From contig JAIRWW010000078.1 of the NCBI GenBank assembly GCA_031268685.1, forward strand, positions 1 to 21,991: a stretch of DNA of 21,991 nucleotides, in the 5' to 3' direction. The notes under the pieces were generated by a model that made no database searches, was not told the origin of the DNA, and worked only from the letters and a program-made list of their open reading frames with translations. Shown here in pieces: positions 7,591 through 14,546 of this stretch. Numbering within the stretch: position 1 is the stretch's first letter; each line of letters opens with the position of its first letter. The DNA is from Azoarcus sp. (GTDB lineage Bacteria; Pseudomonadota; Gammaproteobacteria; Burkholderiales; Rhodocyclaceae). The translations under genes and the position numbers were made by a program.

Positions 7591-9965
7591 GCCGGGACGC
7601 CTCCCACGATCTTGTGCAGCAAACCTTCGGTCTGCTGCTCCAGTTTCAGGATGTCGGCGCGGATTTCTTCCAGCGTGCGCAGCGGCGCGGGGCGGTAGAA
7701 GTAGCGGGCGAAGGAGATTTCGTAGCCGATCTGGGTCTTCTCGCCGTCGATCCACGCATCGCCCGCGTGCGGCAAAACTTCGCGCCGGAAGAACGCTTCG
7801 ATACCGCCCGGCTCCTTCAGCGGCACCTGTTCGGTGTCGCGCAGTTCGGTGTCAGGCTCGTACCAGACAACTTCGCGACGCACACCTTCTCCGACCAGAT
7901 AACGTCCGTCGAAGCCCGGCTTGAAGCTCGCGTCTGGCTTGAGCCTGTGCCGCTTGGCGACCACCGGCGGCGCAATTTCGTCGCGCCAGCTCACGGCCTT
8001 GAAAATAACCTTCTTGTCCGCTGCGGAAGGTTTCCTGTCGTGCGCTTTCATCGCCGCGTCGAACTTGTCACGGAAGACGTTGTGGTCGTCGAATACGGCG
8101 TCGCCCAAATCCTTCTGCGCCAGCAGCGCCAGTTCGACCAGCGTCTTGTCGCGTTGCCATGTCGCCGCGTCCAGCAGCTTCTTGCGGCGCTTTTCCGGCA
8201 CGGCCTTTTGGGCGCGCGCGCTGGCATCAAAATCCTCGTCGCCGCTGTCGGTGTCCTCGTCGTCATTCTCGCCCTTGAGCCACGCCTCGATTTCAGGCTT
8301 CAGCTTGGCGAAGTCGGTGTAGAGCTTGTCGTCATGTTGAGCGTAAATCTCCGCACGCAAAGCTTCATCGCCCGATGCAAAGTGCAGGGTTTCGATGGCC
8401 GACGGCTTCAACTGGCTTTTCAGGCGCAGCGGGCGTTCGACGGTGATCTTCCAGTAGCCGAAGTCCTGCGTGTCGAACCATTTGGATTCGGCGGTTTCCT
8501 GCGCTTCGCCCAGATACAGGTCGAGAATGCGCTGGATGTCACTTTCCGAGAGTTCGCAGTTCTTCTTGCCGAGGTTGCGGCGCAGCGGCGCGAACCAACC
8601 GCTGGCATCGATCAACTGCACCTTGCCGCGCCGATGTTCGGCCTTGCGGTTGGCCAACACCCAGATATAGGTAGCGATGCCGGTGTTGTAGAAGATGTTG
8701 AGCGGCAGGGCGATGATGGCTTCCAGCCAGTCATTTTCCAGCACCCAGCGGCGGATGTTGCTTTCGCCCTGACCCGCGTCGCCTGTAAACAGCGCCGAGC
8801 CGTTGTGGACGAGGGCGATACGGCTGCCGAGCGCGTTGTCGTGCCGCATCTTAGAGAGCTTGTTCACAAGGAACATGAGCTGTCCGTCGCTGGAACGGGT
8901 GATGAGCCTGAATTCGGCCTCGCCGCCATGCTGGACGATGAAGCGCGGGTCGTTGAAACCCATTTTGCCACCCATGCGGTCGAGGTCGGTTTTCCAACTC
9001 TTGCCATAGGGCGGATTGGAGATCATGAAATCAAATTCGCGGCTGCGGAACTGGTCGGCGGAGAGCGTGGATTTGTCCGCGCCGCCGACGATGTGTTCGG
9101 CTTCATCCCCTTCGCCCTTCAAGAGCAGGTCGGCCTTGCAGATGGCGTAGGTTTCGGGGTTGATCTCCTGGCCGAAAAGATGCACAGCGACCTCTTTTCC
9201 GTGTTCATCGGCCAGTTCCTGCAAGACCTCCTCAGCCACGGTCAGCATGCCACCAGTGCCGCAACTGCCGTCATACAAGGTGTAGGCGCCGGACTGGATG
9301 CGCTCGGCCACGGGCAGGAACAGCAACTTCGCCATGAGCTTGACGACATCGCGCGGCGTGAAGTGCTCGCCCGCCTCTTCGTTGTTTTCTTCGTTGAAGC
9401 GACGGATCAGTTCCTCGAACACGGTGCCCATGCCGTGATTGTCCAGCGGCGGCAGTTTGATGCGCCCGTCGGCGTCCTTGATGGGCAAGGGCGAGAGATT
9501 GATTTCGGGGTCGAGGAAGTCTTCGATCAGATAGCCGAGGACGTGGGCGTCCACCAGCGTCTGAATCTGGTCGCGGAATTTGAACTTGGCGAGGATTTCC
9601 TGCACGTTGGGCGAGAAGCCATCGAGGTAAGCGATGAAGTCCTCGCGCAGACGCTGCCCCTGGCTGCTTGCCTTGAGCCTGGTCAACGTGAATTCGGAGG
9701 TGTTGTAGAAGGCTTGGCCCGCCGCCATGCGAAGCGCGCCGTCCTGCTCGGCCACCCTGTGCGCATCGAGGAACTTCTTGCGCTCCAGCACAGTCTGCTT
9801 GGCGGCTTCGAGCACGGCGTCCAGCCGCCGCAATACGGTAAAGGGTAGGATGACGTCACGGTACTTGCCGCGCACATAGACATCGCGCAGGCGGTCGTCG
9901 GCGATGTTCCAGATAAAGTCGGCGATCCACTTGATCTGGCTTTGGTCGTGTTGTTTTTTCTGCAT
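7587..9965 (-). CDS. hsdM: Type I DNA methyltransferase subunit (HsdM)
   Basis: The 792-residue protein transfers a methyl group from SAM to adenine N6 at the site chosen by HsdS. It shows the HsdM N-terminal helical domain (IKWIADFIWNIADDRLRDVY), HFTPRDVV (201-208), the SAM loop DGSCGTGGML (232-241) and the catalytic NPPY (317-320). It is much longer than the usual 500-540 residues: the C-terminal third holds an acidic stretch (ENDDEDTDSGDEDFD), then a domain ending YFYRPAPLRTLEEIRADILKLEQQ. The ATG at 9965 is chosen because the family often begins MQKKQHDQ and a GGAGAA site lies about 10 bases upstream; two in-frame ATGs at 9992 and 10013 are alternatives. It is the first gene of the operon. 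Confidence 0.95.
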   Translation of the reverse strand: MQKKQHDQSQIKWIADFIWNIADDRLRDVYVRGKYRDVILPFTVLRRLDAVLEAAKQTVLERKKFLDAHRVAEQDGALRMAAGQAFYNTSEFTLTRLKASSQGQRLREDFIAYLDGFSPNVQEILAKFKFRDQIQTLVDAHVLGYLIEDFLDPEINLSPLPIKDADGRIKLPPLDNHGMGTVFEELIRRFNEENNEEAGEHFTPRDVVKLMAKLLFLPVAERIQSGAYTLYDGSCGTGGMLTVAEEVLQELADEHGKEVAVHLFGQEINPETYAICKADLLLKGEGDEAEHIVGGADKSTLSADQFRSREFDFMISNPPYGKSWKTDLDRMGGKMGFNDPRFIVQHGGEAEFRLITRSSDGQLMFLVNKLSKMRHDNALGSRIALVHNGSALFTGDAGQGESNIRRWVLENDWLEAIIALPLNIFYNTGIATYIWVLANRKAEHRRGKVQLIDASGWFAPLRRNLGKKNCELSESDIQRILDLYLGEAQETAESKWFDTQDFGYWKITVERPLRLKSQLKPSAIETLHFASGDEALRAEIYAQHDDKLYTDFAKLKPEIEAWLKGENDDEDTDSGDEDFDASARAQKAVPEKRRKKLLDAATWQRDKTLVELALLAQKDLGDAVFDDHNVFRDKFDAAMKAHDRKPSAADKKVIFKAVSWRDEIAPPVVAKRHRLKPDASFKPGFDGRYLVGEGVRREVVWYEPDTELRDTEQVPLKEPGGIEAFFRREVLPHAGDAWIDGEKTQIGYEISFARYFYRPAPLRTLEEIRADILKLEQQTEGLLHKIVGGVPA

Positions 9966-10005
9966 AGAATCGAGTTCTCCGGTACTGGACATCCGTAACC
10001 GGCCA

Positions 10006-10045
10006 ATATTCACAATTTTGCATCGTACATCATCAACTCGATGAT
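10006..10045 (-). promoter_or_regulatory. Possible promoter and operator of the RM operon
   Basis: The 131-base gap between the recombinase and hsdM is AT-richer than its flanks. It contains a perfect inverted repeat ATCATC-5-GATGAT (10029-10045). On the minus strand TTGATG (10036-10031) is followed, after about 18 bases, by TGAATA (10012-10007), a weak -35/-10 match. The palindrome overlaps the -35, as an operator would. Weak evidence; no controller protein gene is seen. Confidence 0.3.
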
Positions 10046-10096
10046 TTTATGTGTTCAATCCTGGCTTCTGGAAAACGGACATGGCCACGAGCACAA

Positions 10097-10960
10097 TCAG
10101 GTACCCAAATAAACTGATGTTACCGCTATTCGCTCGTGTCCCAGTTCCCGGCTGATGCTTTGCCTCGCTTGGGCATCCTGTGTACGTTGCCCCTTCGTCA
10201 GGGAACAACGCGACGGTCCACCCGCCGCAGGCGCTTTCCATCCGGTCAGTGCTTCATAGCGCATTTGCGCGTAGCGATGCCGCAGTCCGTGCATGTTGGA
10301 GAGCCCCGCCGCCTTGCACTGCCCATCGTAAATGTTCCGTTGCTGGATATAGGTCTTGTGCGCCGGGATCAATGACCCTGGGCCCGCCAGCCGGTGGGCT
10401 TCGTCGAGTACGGCGCGTTGTTCCAGCGTTGTAATCGGCACCGTCCGCTCGCGCCCGCCCTTTGTCCATGAGCCCTTGAGGGCGATATAGCTGTCGCGGT
10501 CGGCATAGCTGGGCCGGAACTTGATGGATTCTTCCCGGCGCACCCCAAAGGCTGCCTGTAACCGAAGGCTCATGCGCACATATGGATCGGCGATCCTGTC
10601 CAACCCATCGCCCAGTTCCTTTGCCTTGTTCTCGCGGGACACATAGTGGCGTTCGGGGATGCCCAATTGAGTGTTCTCCGCCGGAAGAATGCCCGCCTTG
10701 CCGATTTTTTCGGCCCACCAGCGCAGGTGTGAAAGGCGGTTCTTCAATGTGCCAGTGGCCAGACCCTCTGCCTGCCAGCGTTGCAGCAGGACGTCGACAT
10801 GTTTGCCCTTGAGCGAGGTCGCGCGCATCTGCCGGAATCCTGCCTCATGCAGTTGGCGAGCCGCGAGAGTTAGAAAGCCTTGGCGGTCAGCCTGCGTGGC
10901 ATGGCTACCATCACGATTGCGCTGGCAAAGCTGGCGCAGAGTGTAGGTCAAGTCGTCCAT
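10097..10960 (-). CDS. Tyrosine recombinase / integrase
   Basis: The 287-residue protein has an N-terminal SAM-like core-binding domain (about 1-110) and a C-terminal catalytic domain with the tyrosine recombinase residues: R141 in AAFGVRREE, a probable K167 in SWTKGGRERTVPI, H224-x-x-R227 in HGLRHRY, H275 in LGHERI and nucleophile Y284 in TSVYLGT, three residues from the end. The pattern fits the Phage_int_SAM_2 plus Integrase_1 class carried by genomic islands. The ATG at 10960 has GGAGAAACC upstream. It is codirectional with hsdM and lies 131 bases before it, with a tRNA-Pro 1.2 kb further upstream, so it is the likely integration enzyme, past or present, of this island. All catalytic residues appear intact. 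Confidence 0.9.
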   Translation of the reverse strand: MDDLTYTLRQLCQRNRDGSHATQADRQGFLTLAARQLHEAGFRQMRATSLKGKHVDVLLQRWQAEGLATGTLKNRLSHLRWWAEKIGKAGILPAENTQLGIPERHYVSRENKAKELGDGLDRIADPYVRMSLRLQAAFGVRREESIKFRPSYADRDSYIALKGSWTKGGRERTVPITTLEQRAVLDEAHRLAGPGSLIPAHKTYIQQRNIYDGQCKAAGLSNMHGLRHRYAQMRYEALTGWKAPAAGGPSRCSLTKGQRTQDAQARQSISRELGHERIAVTSVYLGT

Positions 10961-11292
10961 TCAGGTTTCTCCATCGTTTGTCTGTTACAGGTTCTGAGAA
11001 GCAATCGGTCAGTGTTTTTGCCAGATCGCCAGAGCGAAATCCCCGAAGGGCAAAGGCCAGGCGCTCAGTTCGCCTGTTGTCTCGAATGAGGCATCCGCCT
11101 TGCTTCCTGTGGGAAGGCCGGGCGGAGGGAGTGCAAGATGACAATGCGATGGGCTAGGATGAAGTCCTCCTGCGAAGTGAGATAAACGAATCGGCACAAA
11201 CCGGGGATAAAAGAACGCGATGGCGCCTGGATGGCGACGGGCTGGGAGAACCCGGTCGGCGAAAAATAAGGCTCTGCCCTTGGGTTGGGCGG

Positions 11293-11510
11293 CGCGCTGA
11301 AACGAGCCGAAGCGCGTCTGGACGGTTCCGTCCGGAGGGCCGGGTCGGCGCTTGCAGGAACCTGCGCCGTGGTTTCCGGTATGAACCTACCGGCAGGTTG
11401 TTGCAGTGTGCTGGGGCATCATCACGCGCGCAAGAATAAATAGGATATTGCGCCACCCCTATTTATTGCGGCATCCCGTGGGGCCGTCACTGCGGCGGCA
11501 GTGACGGCCC
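11293..11510. other. Cluster of six consecutive hairpins
   Basis: Stem-loops, in order: CGCGCT/AGCGCG (11293-11316), GGACG/CGTCC with GTTC loop (11320-11333), CGGC..GCAG/CTGC..GCCG (11346-11369), CCGGTA/TACCGG (11376-11393), AATAAATAGG/CCTATTTATT (11435-11467, 13-base loop) and a perfect 13-bp stem GGGCCGTCACTGC with a 4-base GGCG loop (11481-11510). No U-run follows the last, so it is not a standard terminator. The density suggests a structured RNA or a recombination/replication site; which strand is active cannot be told. Confidence 0.5.
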
Positions 11511-11886
11511 TGTTGGCGCTATCGGCCCCTGTTGCAGGCTTAAATTCTGCGGCAGCACAGGCATGCCCAGCATCTTTCGAATGGCGGCGAGATGTCGCCG
11601 GGCGACTTCCGGGGATGTGGGTTCGCCGGATACTGTTGCAGGGATCGTCTATTTTTTGACTGTTGCAGACGTCGATCCACGATTGTCTGCGGCAGGTACA
11701 TCAATGCAAGTCTGCTGGTGCAGCGTCAGGCGTTCGTCGAAAAGACCAAGGGAGGATGGGGCAGGATGCGGCGTGACAGGACTCCATAAAAACCAGCGTG
11801 CTGGCCGTGGGAACCGTCATATCGTCCGAAAAAGATTTTCAAGGCAGCAAAGAATAGGAGTCTCGTGCACACCGCTTTTTATGGGA

Positions 11887-11902
11887 GTCCACAGGCGTCC
11901 AC
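11887..11902. repeat. Tandem GTCCAC pair
   Basis: GTCCAC at 11887-11892 and 11897-11902, one helical turn (10 bp) apart. Possibly an integrase arm-binding site near the tRNA; too short to be sure. Confidence 0.35.
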
Positions 11903-12066
11903 TTACATCCATTTAGCATGGAAGACAATATTGCCTTGGTTATCCAGAGGGCAGGCTTTCGATGCGATCTTTTGGCATAGATTGATGCAGTTATCGACGG
12001 GCACCCTCTGTGGCCTGCGTAGGCGATCCCGTTACGTCACCCAAACATCCCTATTGTGCGCGGATA

Positions 12067-12088
12067 GTTTACCCCTTGGTTTACCCCT
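12067..12088. repeat. Tandem GTTTACCCCT pair next to tRNA-Pro
   Basis: Two identical 10-base units at 12067-12076 and 12079-12088, 12 bp apart and 58 bp from the tRNA 3' end. Paired direct repeats in this position are what arm-type integrase sites of tRNA-inserted islands look like. Function inferred from position. Confidence 0.45.
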
Positions 12089-12094
12089 GAAGCC

Positions 12095-12137
12095 CAAACA
12101 AAAGAAATGGCTTACAGTCTTTCGATTGCAAGCCATT
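12095..12137 (-). terminator. Possible terminator downstream of tRNA-Pro
   Basis: On the minus strand AATGGCTT (12137-12130) pairs with AAGCCATT (12113-12106) across a 16-base loop and is followed by a T-rich run (TTTCTTTTGTTT). It starts 8 bases after the tRNA 3' end. The loop is long, so the call is moderate. Confidence 0.4.
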
Positions 12138-12145
12138 GATTTCAT

Positions 12146-12223
<78 letters not shown>

Positions 12224-12277
12224 CACGAGGGCGTGATTGTAGCAAATCGCCCGGAACTTGCCAGAGAAATTCGCGTT

Positions 12278-13348
12278 TCAGCCCTCGCCGCCTTCCCAGG
12301 CGAAGCCAACCCGCTTCACGTTGCACAGCAATTCGTAAGAAATCGTGCCCACGGATTGCGCAACGCTGTTAACGGAAATCTGCTTGCCCCATAGCTCGAC
12401 CGTGCTGCCGATATCCGCTTCCGGCACATCGGTAAGGTCGACGGTCAACATGTCCATAGATACTCGCCCGATCAATGGGGCAGGCTGGCCGTCGACTGCC
12501 ACGGGAAGCTGCTCGGGCGCAGTGCGCGGGTAGCCATCGGCATAGCCAATGGCTACCAGACCGACCCGCGTCCGCCGCGGAGCGATGAAACGCGCGCCAT
12601 AGCCGAGCGGATCGCCGACCGACAGTTCGCGCACGGCTACGACCTGACTTGTCAGCGTCATTACAGGGAGCAGCCCGTGGCTTTCTGCCGGAAGCGGATC
12701 GGCTCCGTAGAGCATGATGCCGGGGCGCGCCCAGTCGCGGTGTGAATCCGGCCAGGCGAGGATTGCACCGGAATTGGCAAGGCTGCGTTCGCCGGGCAGG
12801 CTGCGCGTGGCGGCGTCGAACGTGCGGATCTGTTCGGCGGTGGCCTCGGCATCCGGCTCGTCGGCGCGGGCAAAATGCGTCATGAAGCCGCAGTCTTTTA
12901 CTTTGCCGCCGATGATGAGGCGCTTCCAGATTACACGTACCGCAGCGGGAAGGAATCCGGCGCGGTTCATGCCGCTGTTGACTTTGATCCAGACGCGCAA
13001 TGGCGCGGGCAGCGGTGTTTTCTCGATCATTTCCACCTGCGCCGGGTGATGAACCGCCAGCCACAGCTTGTGCTTGGCAGCTTCAAGCAATTCGGCGGCA
13101 TCGAATACGCCTTCCAACAGCAGGATCGGCGCTTCGATGCCGTTGGCGCGCAAGGCAAGCGCTTCTTCGAGAAACGCGACCGCATAGCCATGGGCTTCGT
13201 CGGCCAGCGCCCGGGCACAAGCGATTGCGCCATGTCCGTAGGCGTTGGCCTTGACCACGGCAAAAACTCGCCCGCCGTGTAGCTGGCGGGCAAGGCGGTA
13301 GTTGTGGCGCAGAGCGTCAAGGTCGATCAATGCACGCGCGGGTCGCAT
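12278..13348 (-). CDS. alr: Alanine racemase
   Basis: The 356-residue PLP enzyme interconverts L- and D-alanine in the cytoplasm, supplying D-Ala for peptidoglycan. The PLP lysine is K33 in [11 protein letters not shown]; the second catalytic base is Y250 in PLGYGARF. The barrel motifs MTHFARAD and [11 protein letters not shown] and the C-terminal signature [15 protein letters not shown] are present. Length is normal for the family. The ATG at 13348 begins [16 protein letters not shown], the usual start; no strong ribosome site precedes it. It is followed by tRNA-Pro on the same strand. It matches the chromosomal backbone rather than the island. Alr versus DadX cannot be decided without catabolic neighbours. 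Confidence 0.96.
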   Translation of the reverse strand: MRPARALIDLDALRHNYRLARQLHGGRVFAVVKANAYGHGAIACARALADEAHGYAVAFLEEALALRANGIEAPILLLEGVFDAAELLEAAKHKLWLAVHHPAQVEMIEKTPLPAPLRVWIKVNSGMNRAGFLPAAVRVIWKRLIIGGKVKDCGFMTHFARADEPDAEATAEQIRTFDAATRSLPGERSLANSGAILAWPDSHRDWARPGIMLYGADPLPAESHGLLPVMTLTSQVVAVRELSVGDPLGYGARFIAPRRTRVGLVAIGYADGYPRTAPEQLPVAVDGQPAPLIGRVSMDMLTVDLTDVPEADIGSTVELWGKQISVNSVAQSVGTISYELLCNVKRVGFAWEGGEG

Positions 13349-13451
13349 GGGAAGGCCATGGGATCATGACGAAAGCAGTTGATGATGGTGCGCCATTCCG
13401 CTAAAGCTGGCAACTGCAAAAAAACCGTAATCCAAACCTTATTTCAAAAAT

Positions 13452-13480
13452 GTTTCAATCCACGCCCGTAACCGGGCGAC
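13452..13480. other. Single CRISPR-repeat-like unit (orphan)
   Basis: A 29-base stretch begins GTTTCAATCCACG and ends CGGGCGAC, with a 6-bp stem CGCCCG/CGGGCG around TAAC. On the minus strand it ends GTGGATTGAAAC, the conserved 3' end of type I-C-like CRISPR repeats. Only one copy is present, and no spacer array or cas gene is in the window. It may be a relic of a lost array or a chance match. Confidence 0.4.
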
Positions 13481-13520
13481 AAGGCTGGTGCAGGGTTACG
13501 CCCCTCCCGTGCCCGATTAT

Positions 13521-13538
13521 CCCCCTGAAGGAAGGGGG
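13521..13538. other. Small hairpin in alr upstream region
   Basis: CCCCCT and AGGGGG pair around a 6-base loop. No U-run follows, so it is not a clear terminator. It sits between the CRISPR-like unit and the IS relic. Confidence 0.3.
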
Positions 13539-13557
13539 CCAACCGGAATTAGTTTAG

Positions 13558-13845
13558 ATGAATAATTTAACCGGACAGGGCAATCGCACGAATGCTTTTG
13601 TCGTACACGTTGCCGCTTTTTCGTTTACGCATAAAGGTTTACAAGGGGGCTGTTCCCAGGCAATTCGTGGCAGAAAGGCCGACTATGTCCTGGCGGTCAA
13701 AAACAATCAGCCCAAACTCGCCGAAGCGATAAGCAATTTCTTCACGCAGTTTCGCTCGGCCCCTCCTGCCGTGACCCCGCACAGTTTCCACGAGCAGATC
13801 GAGAAAGATCATGATGGCCGTATCGAGCATCGCCGCTTTGTTTAG
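13558..13845 (+). pseudogene. Truncated ISAs1-family transposase fragment
   Basis: This 95-residue frame carries the middle of an ISAs1-type DDE transposase: GCSQAIRGRKADYVLAVKNNQPKLAEAISNFF, then EKDHDGRIEHRRFV. In full-length members this block lies in the middle of a protein of about 370 residues. The N-terminal half is missing, and the first 25 or so residues are not transposase-like. There also seems to be a short internal loss just before QAIRGRKADYVL, and the frame stops right after the EHRR motif. It is therefore a dead fragment inside a deleted insertion sequence. Confidence 0.8.
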
Positions 13846-13885
13846 CATGGAGGTGTAGCGGCAAGCTGTATTCGTGCGATTGCCC
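13578..13885. mobile_element. Internally deleted insertion-sequence relic
   Basis: Perfect 16-base inverted repeats GGGCAATCGCACGAAT (13578-13593) and ATTCGTGCGATTGCCC (13870-13885) bound the transposase fragment, giving a 308-bp element. This size and structure suggest an ISAs1-type element that lost most of its gene but kept its ends, MITE-like. Target-site duplication is not obvious. Confidence 0.65.
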
Positions 13886-13906
13886 GCTATGCGGGCGGGC
13901 GGGCCA

Positions 13907-13933
13907 TTGCAAATGGGCCGCAGCATGTAAAAT
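13907..13933 (+). promoter_or_regulatory. Possible promoter of the TlpA-like gene
   Basis: TTGCAA (13907-13912) and TAAAAT (13928-13933) with a short 15-base spacer, 66 bases before the ATG. Reasonable hexamers but sub-optimal spacing. Confidence 0.3.
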
Positions 13934-13998
13934 GCTCGTCCGCGCTTGTCGCGCGGCTTTGAAGGACATGTTCGTATTAAAGCGTTGGTGTTTTAGCG

Positions 13999-14496
13999 AT
14001 GAAAATTCGTATTTTTGCTGTACTCGCCGTCGTCGCGCTTGCCGTGGCCGGTTTCTTTGTCCATGGCGCCAAGCCGCTGGCTCCTGACCTCGATTTCACT
14101 ACTTTGCAGGGTGAGCGCATTGATACCGCCGCGTTGCGCGGCAAGGTGGTGCTGCTGAACTTTTGGGCTACGTCTTGCGCGGCTTGTATCGCTGAAATGC
14201 CGAAATTGGTCGAGACTCACGATAAATTTGTCGCCCTCGGCCTGGAAACCGTTGCTGTGGCAATGAGTTACGATCCAGAGGCGCAAGTGCGCGCTTATGT
14301 GGACAAAAACGCGCTGCCGTTCAAGGTCGTACTTGATTCCGGGGAGATGGTGGCGCGCGGCTTCGGTGGCGTGCGCTTGACGCCGACTACTTTCCTCATT
14401 GATCGCCGGGGGCGAGTCGTGCATAAGTATTTGGGCGAGCCGGATTTTCCAGCTTTGCACGCTTTGCTGGAAAAGTTGCTGGCGGAAGCTGCTTGA
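13999..14496 (+). CDS. TlpA-like thiol-disulfide oxidoreductase
   Basis: The 165-residue protein has an N-terminal signal anchor (about 4-22) and a thioredoxin fold, so it acts in the periplasm, probably tethered. The active site is C60-A-A-C63 in NFWATSCAACIAEMPKL; the cis-proline is P129 in RLTPTTFLIDRRG. The family reduces or exchanges protein disulfides, for example in cytochrome c maturation, but no partner gene is adjacent. The motif SCAAC lacks the Trp that usually precedes the first Cys, a variant I recall from betaproteobacterial homologues. The ribosome site is weak. It is convergent with the DUF3298 gene, 50 bases away. Confidence 0.88.
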   Translation: MKIRIFAVLAVVALAVAGFFVHGAKPLAPDLDFTTLQGERIDTAALRGKVVLLNFWATSCAACIAEMPKLVETHDKFVALGLETVAVAMSYDPEAQVRAYVDKNALPFKVVLDSGEMVARGFGGVRLTPTTFLIDRRGRVVHKYLGEPDFPALHALLEKLLAEAA

Positions 14497-14509
14497 GTCC
14501 GTCCGAAAG

Positions 14510-14531
14510 GCGCGGGTTGCTGCTCCCGCGC
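14510..14531. terminator. Hairpin between convergent genes
   Basis: GCGCGGG and CCCGCGC form a perfect 7-bp stem with an 8-base loop in the 50-base gap between the two convergent stops. There is no U-run on either side; a bidirectional terminator is plausible from position. Confidence 0.4.
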
Positions 14532-14546
14532 TATCCGGCTGTGCGG

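Larger units (their letters stand above)
10961..12145. other. Long gene-poor interval between integrase and tRNA-Pro
   Basis: About 1.2 kb with no reading frame that looks like a protein; the longest frames are Arg/Ser-rich shadows. It does hold a run of six hairpins (11293-11510), four copies of TGTTGCAG (11399, 11530, 11634, 11661), a tandem GTCCAC pair (11887 and 11897), a tandem GTTTACCCCT pair (12067 and 12079), and a terminator-like hairpin beside the tRNA. The part beyond 11640 is AT-richer. It reads as the non-coding attachment end of an island, possibly with a structured RNA. Confidence 0.6.

Noticed and set aside
7614..9848. Long open frame (744 codons) on the plus strand
   Set aside because: Antisense to hsdM; no recognisable domain, and composition is that of a shadow frame.
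11563..11916. 117-codon frame in the integrase-tRNA interval
   Set aside because: No good ribosome site, domain or composition bias supports it; it is best read as non-coding.
13452..13557. A full CRISPR array
   Set aside because: Only one repeat-like unit is found; no second copy or spacer pattern exists on either side.
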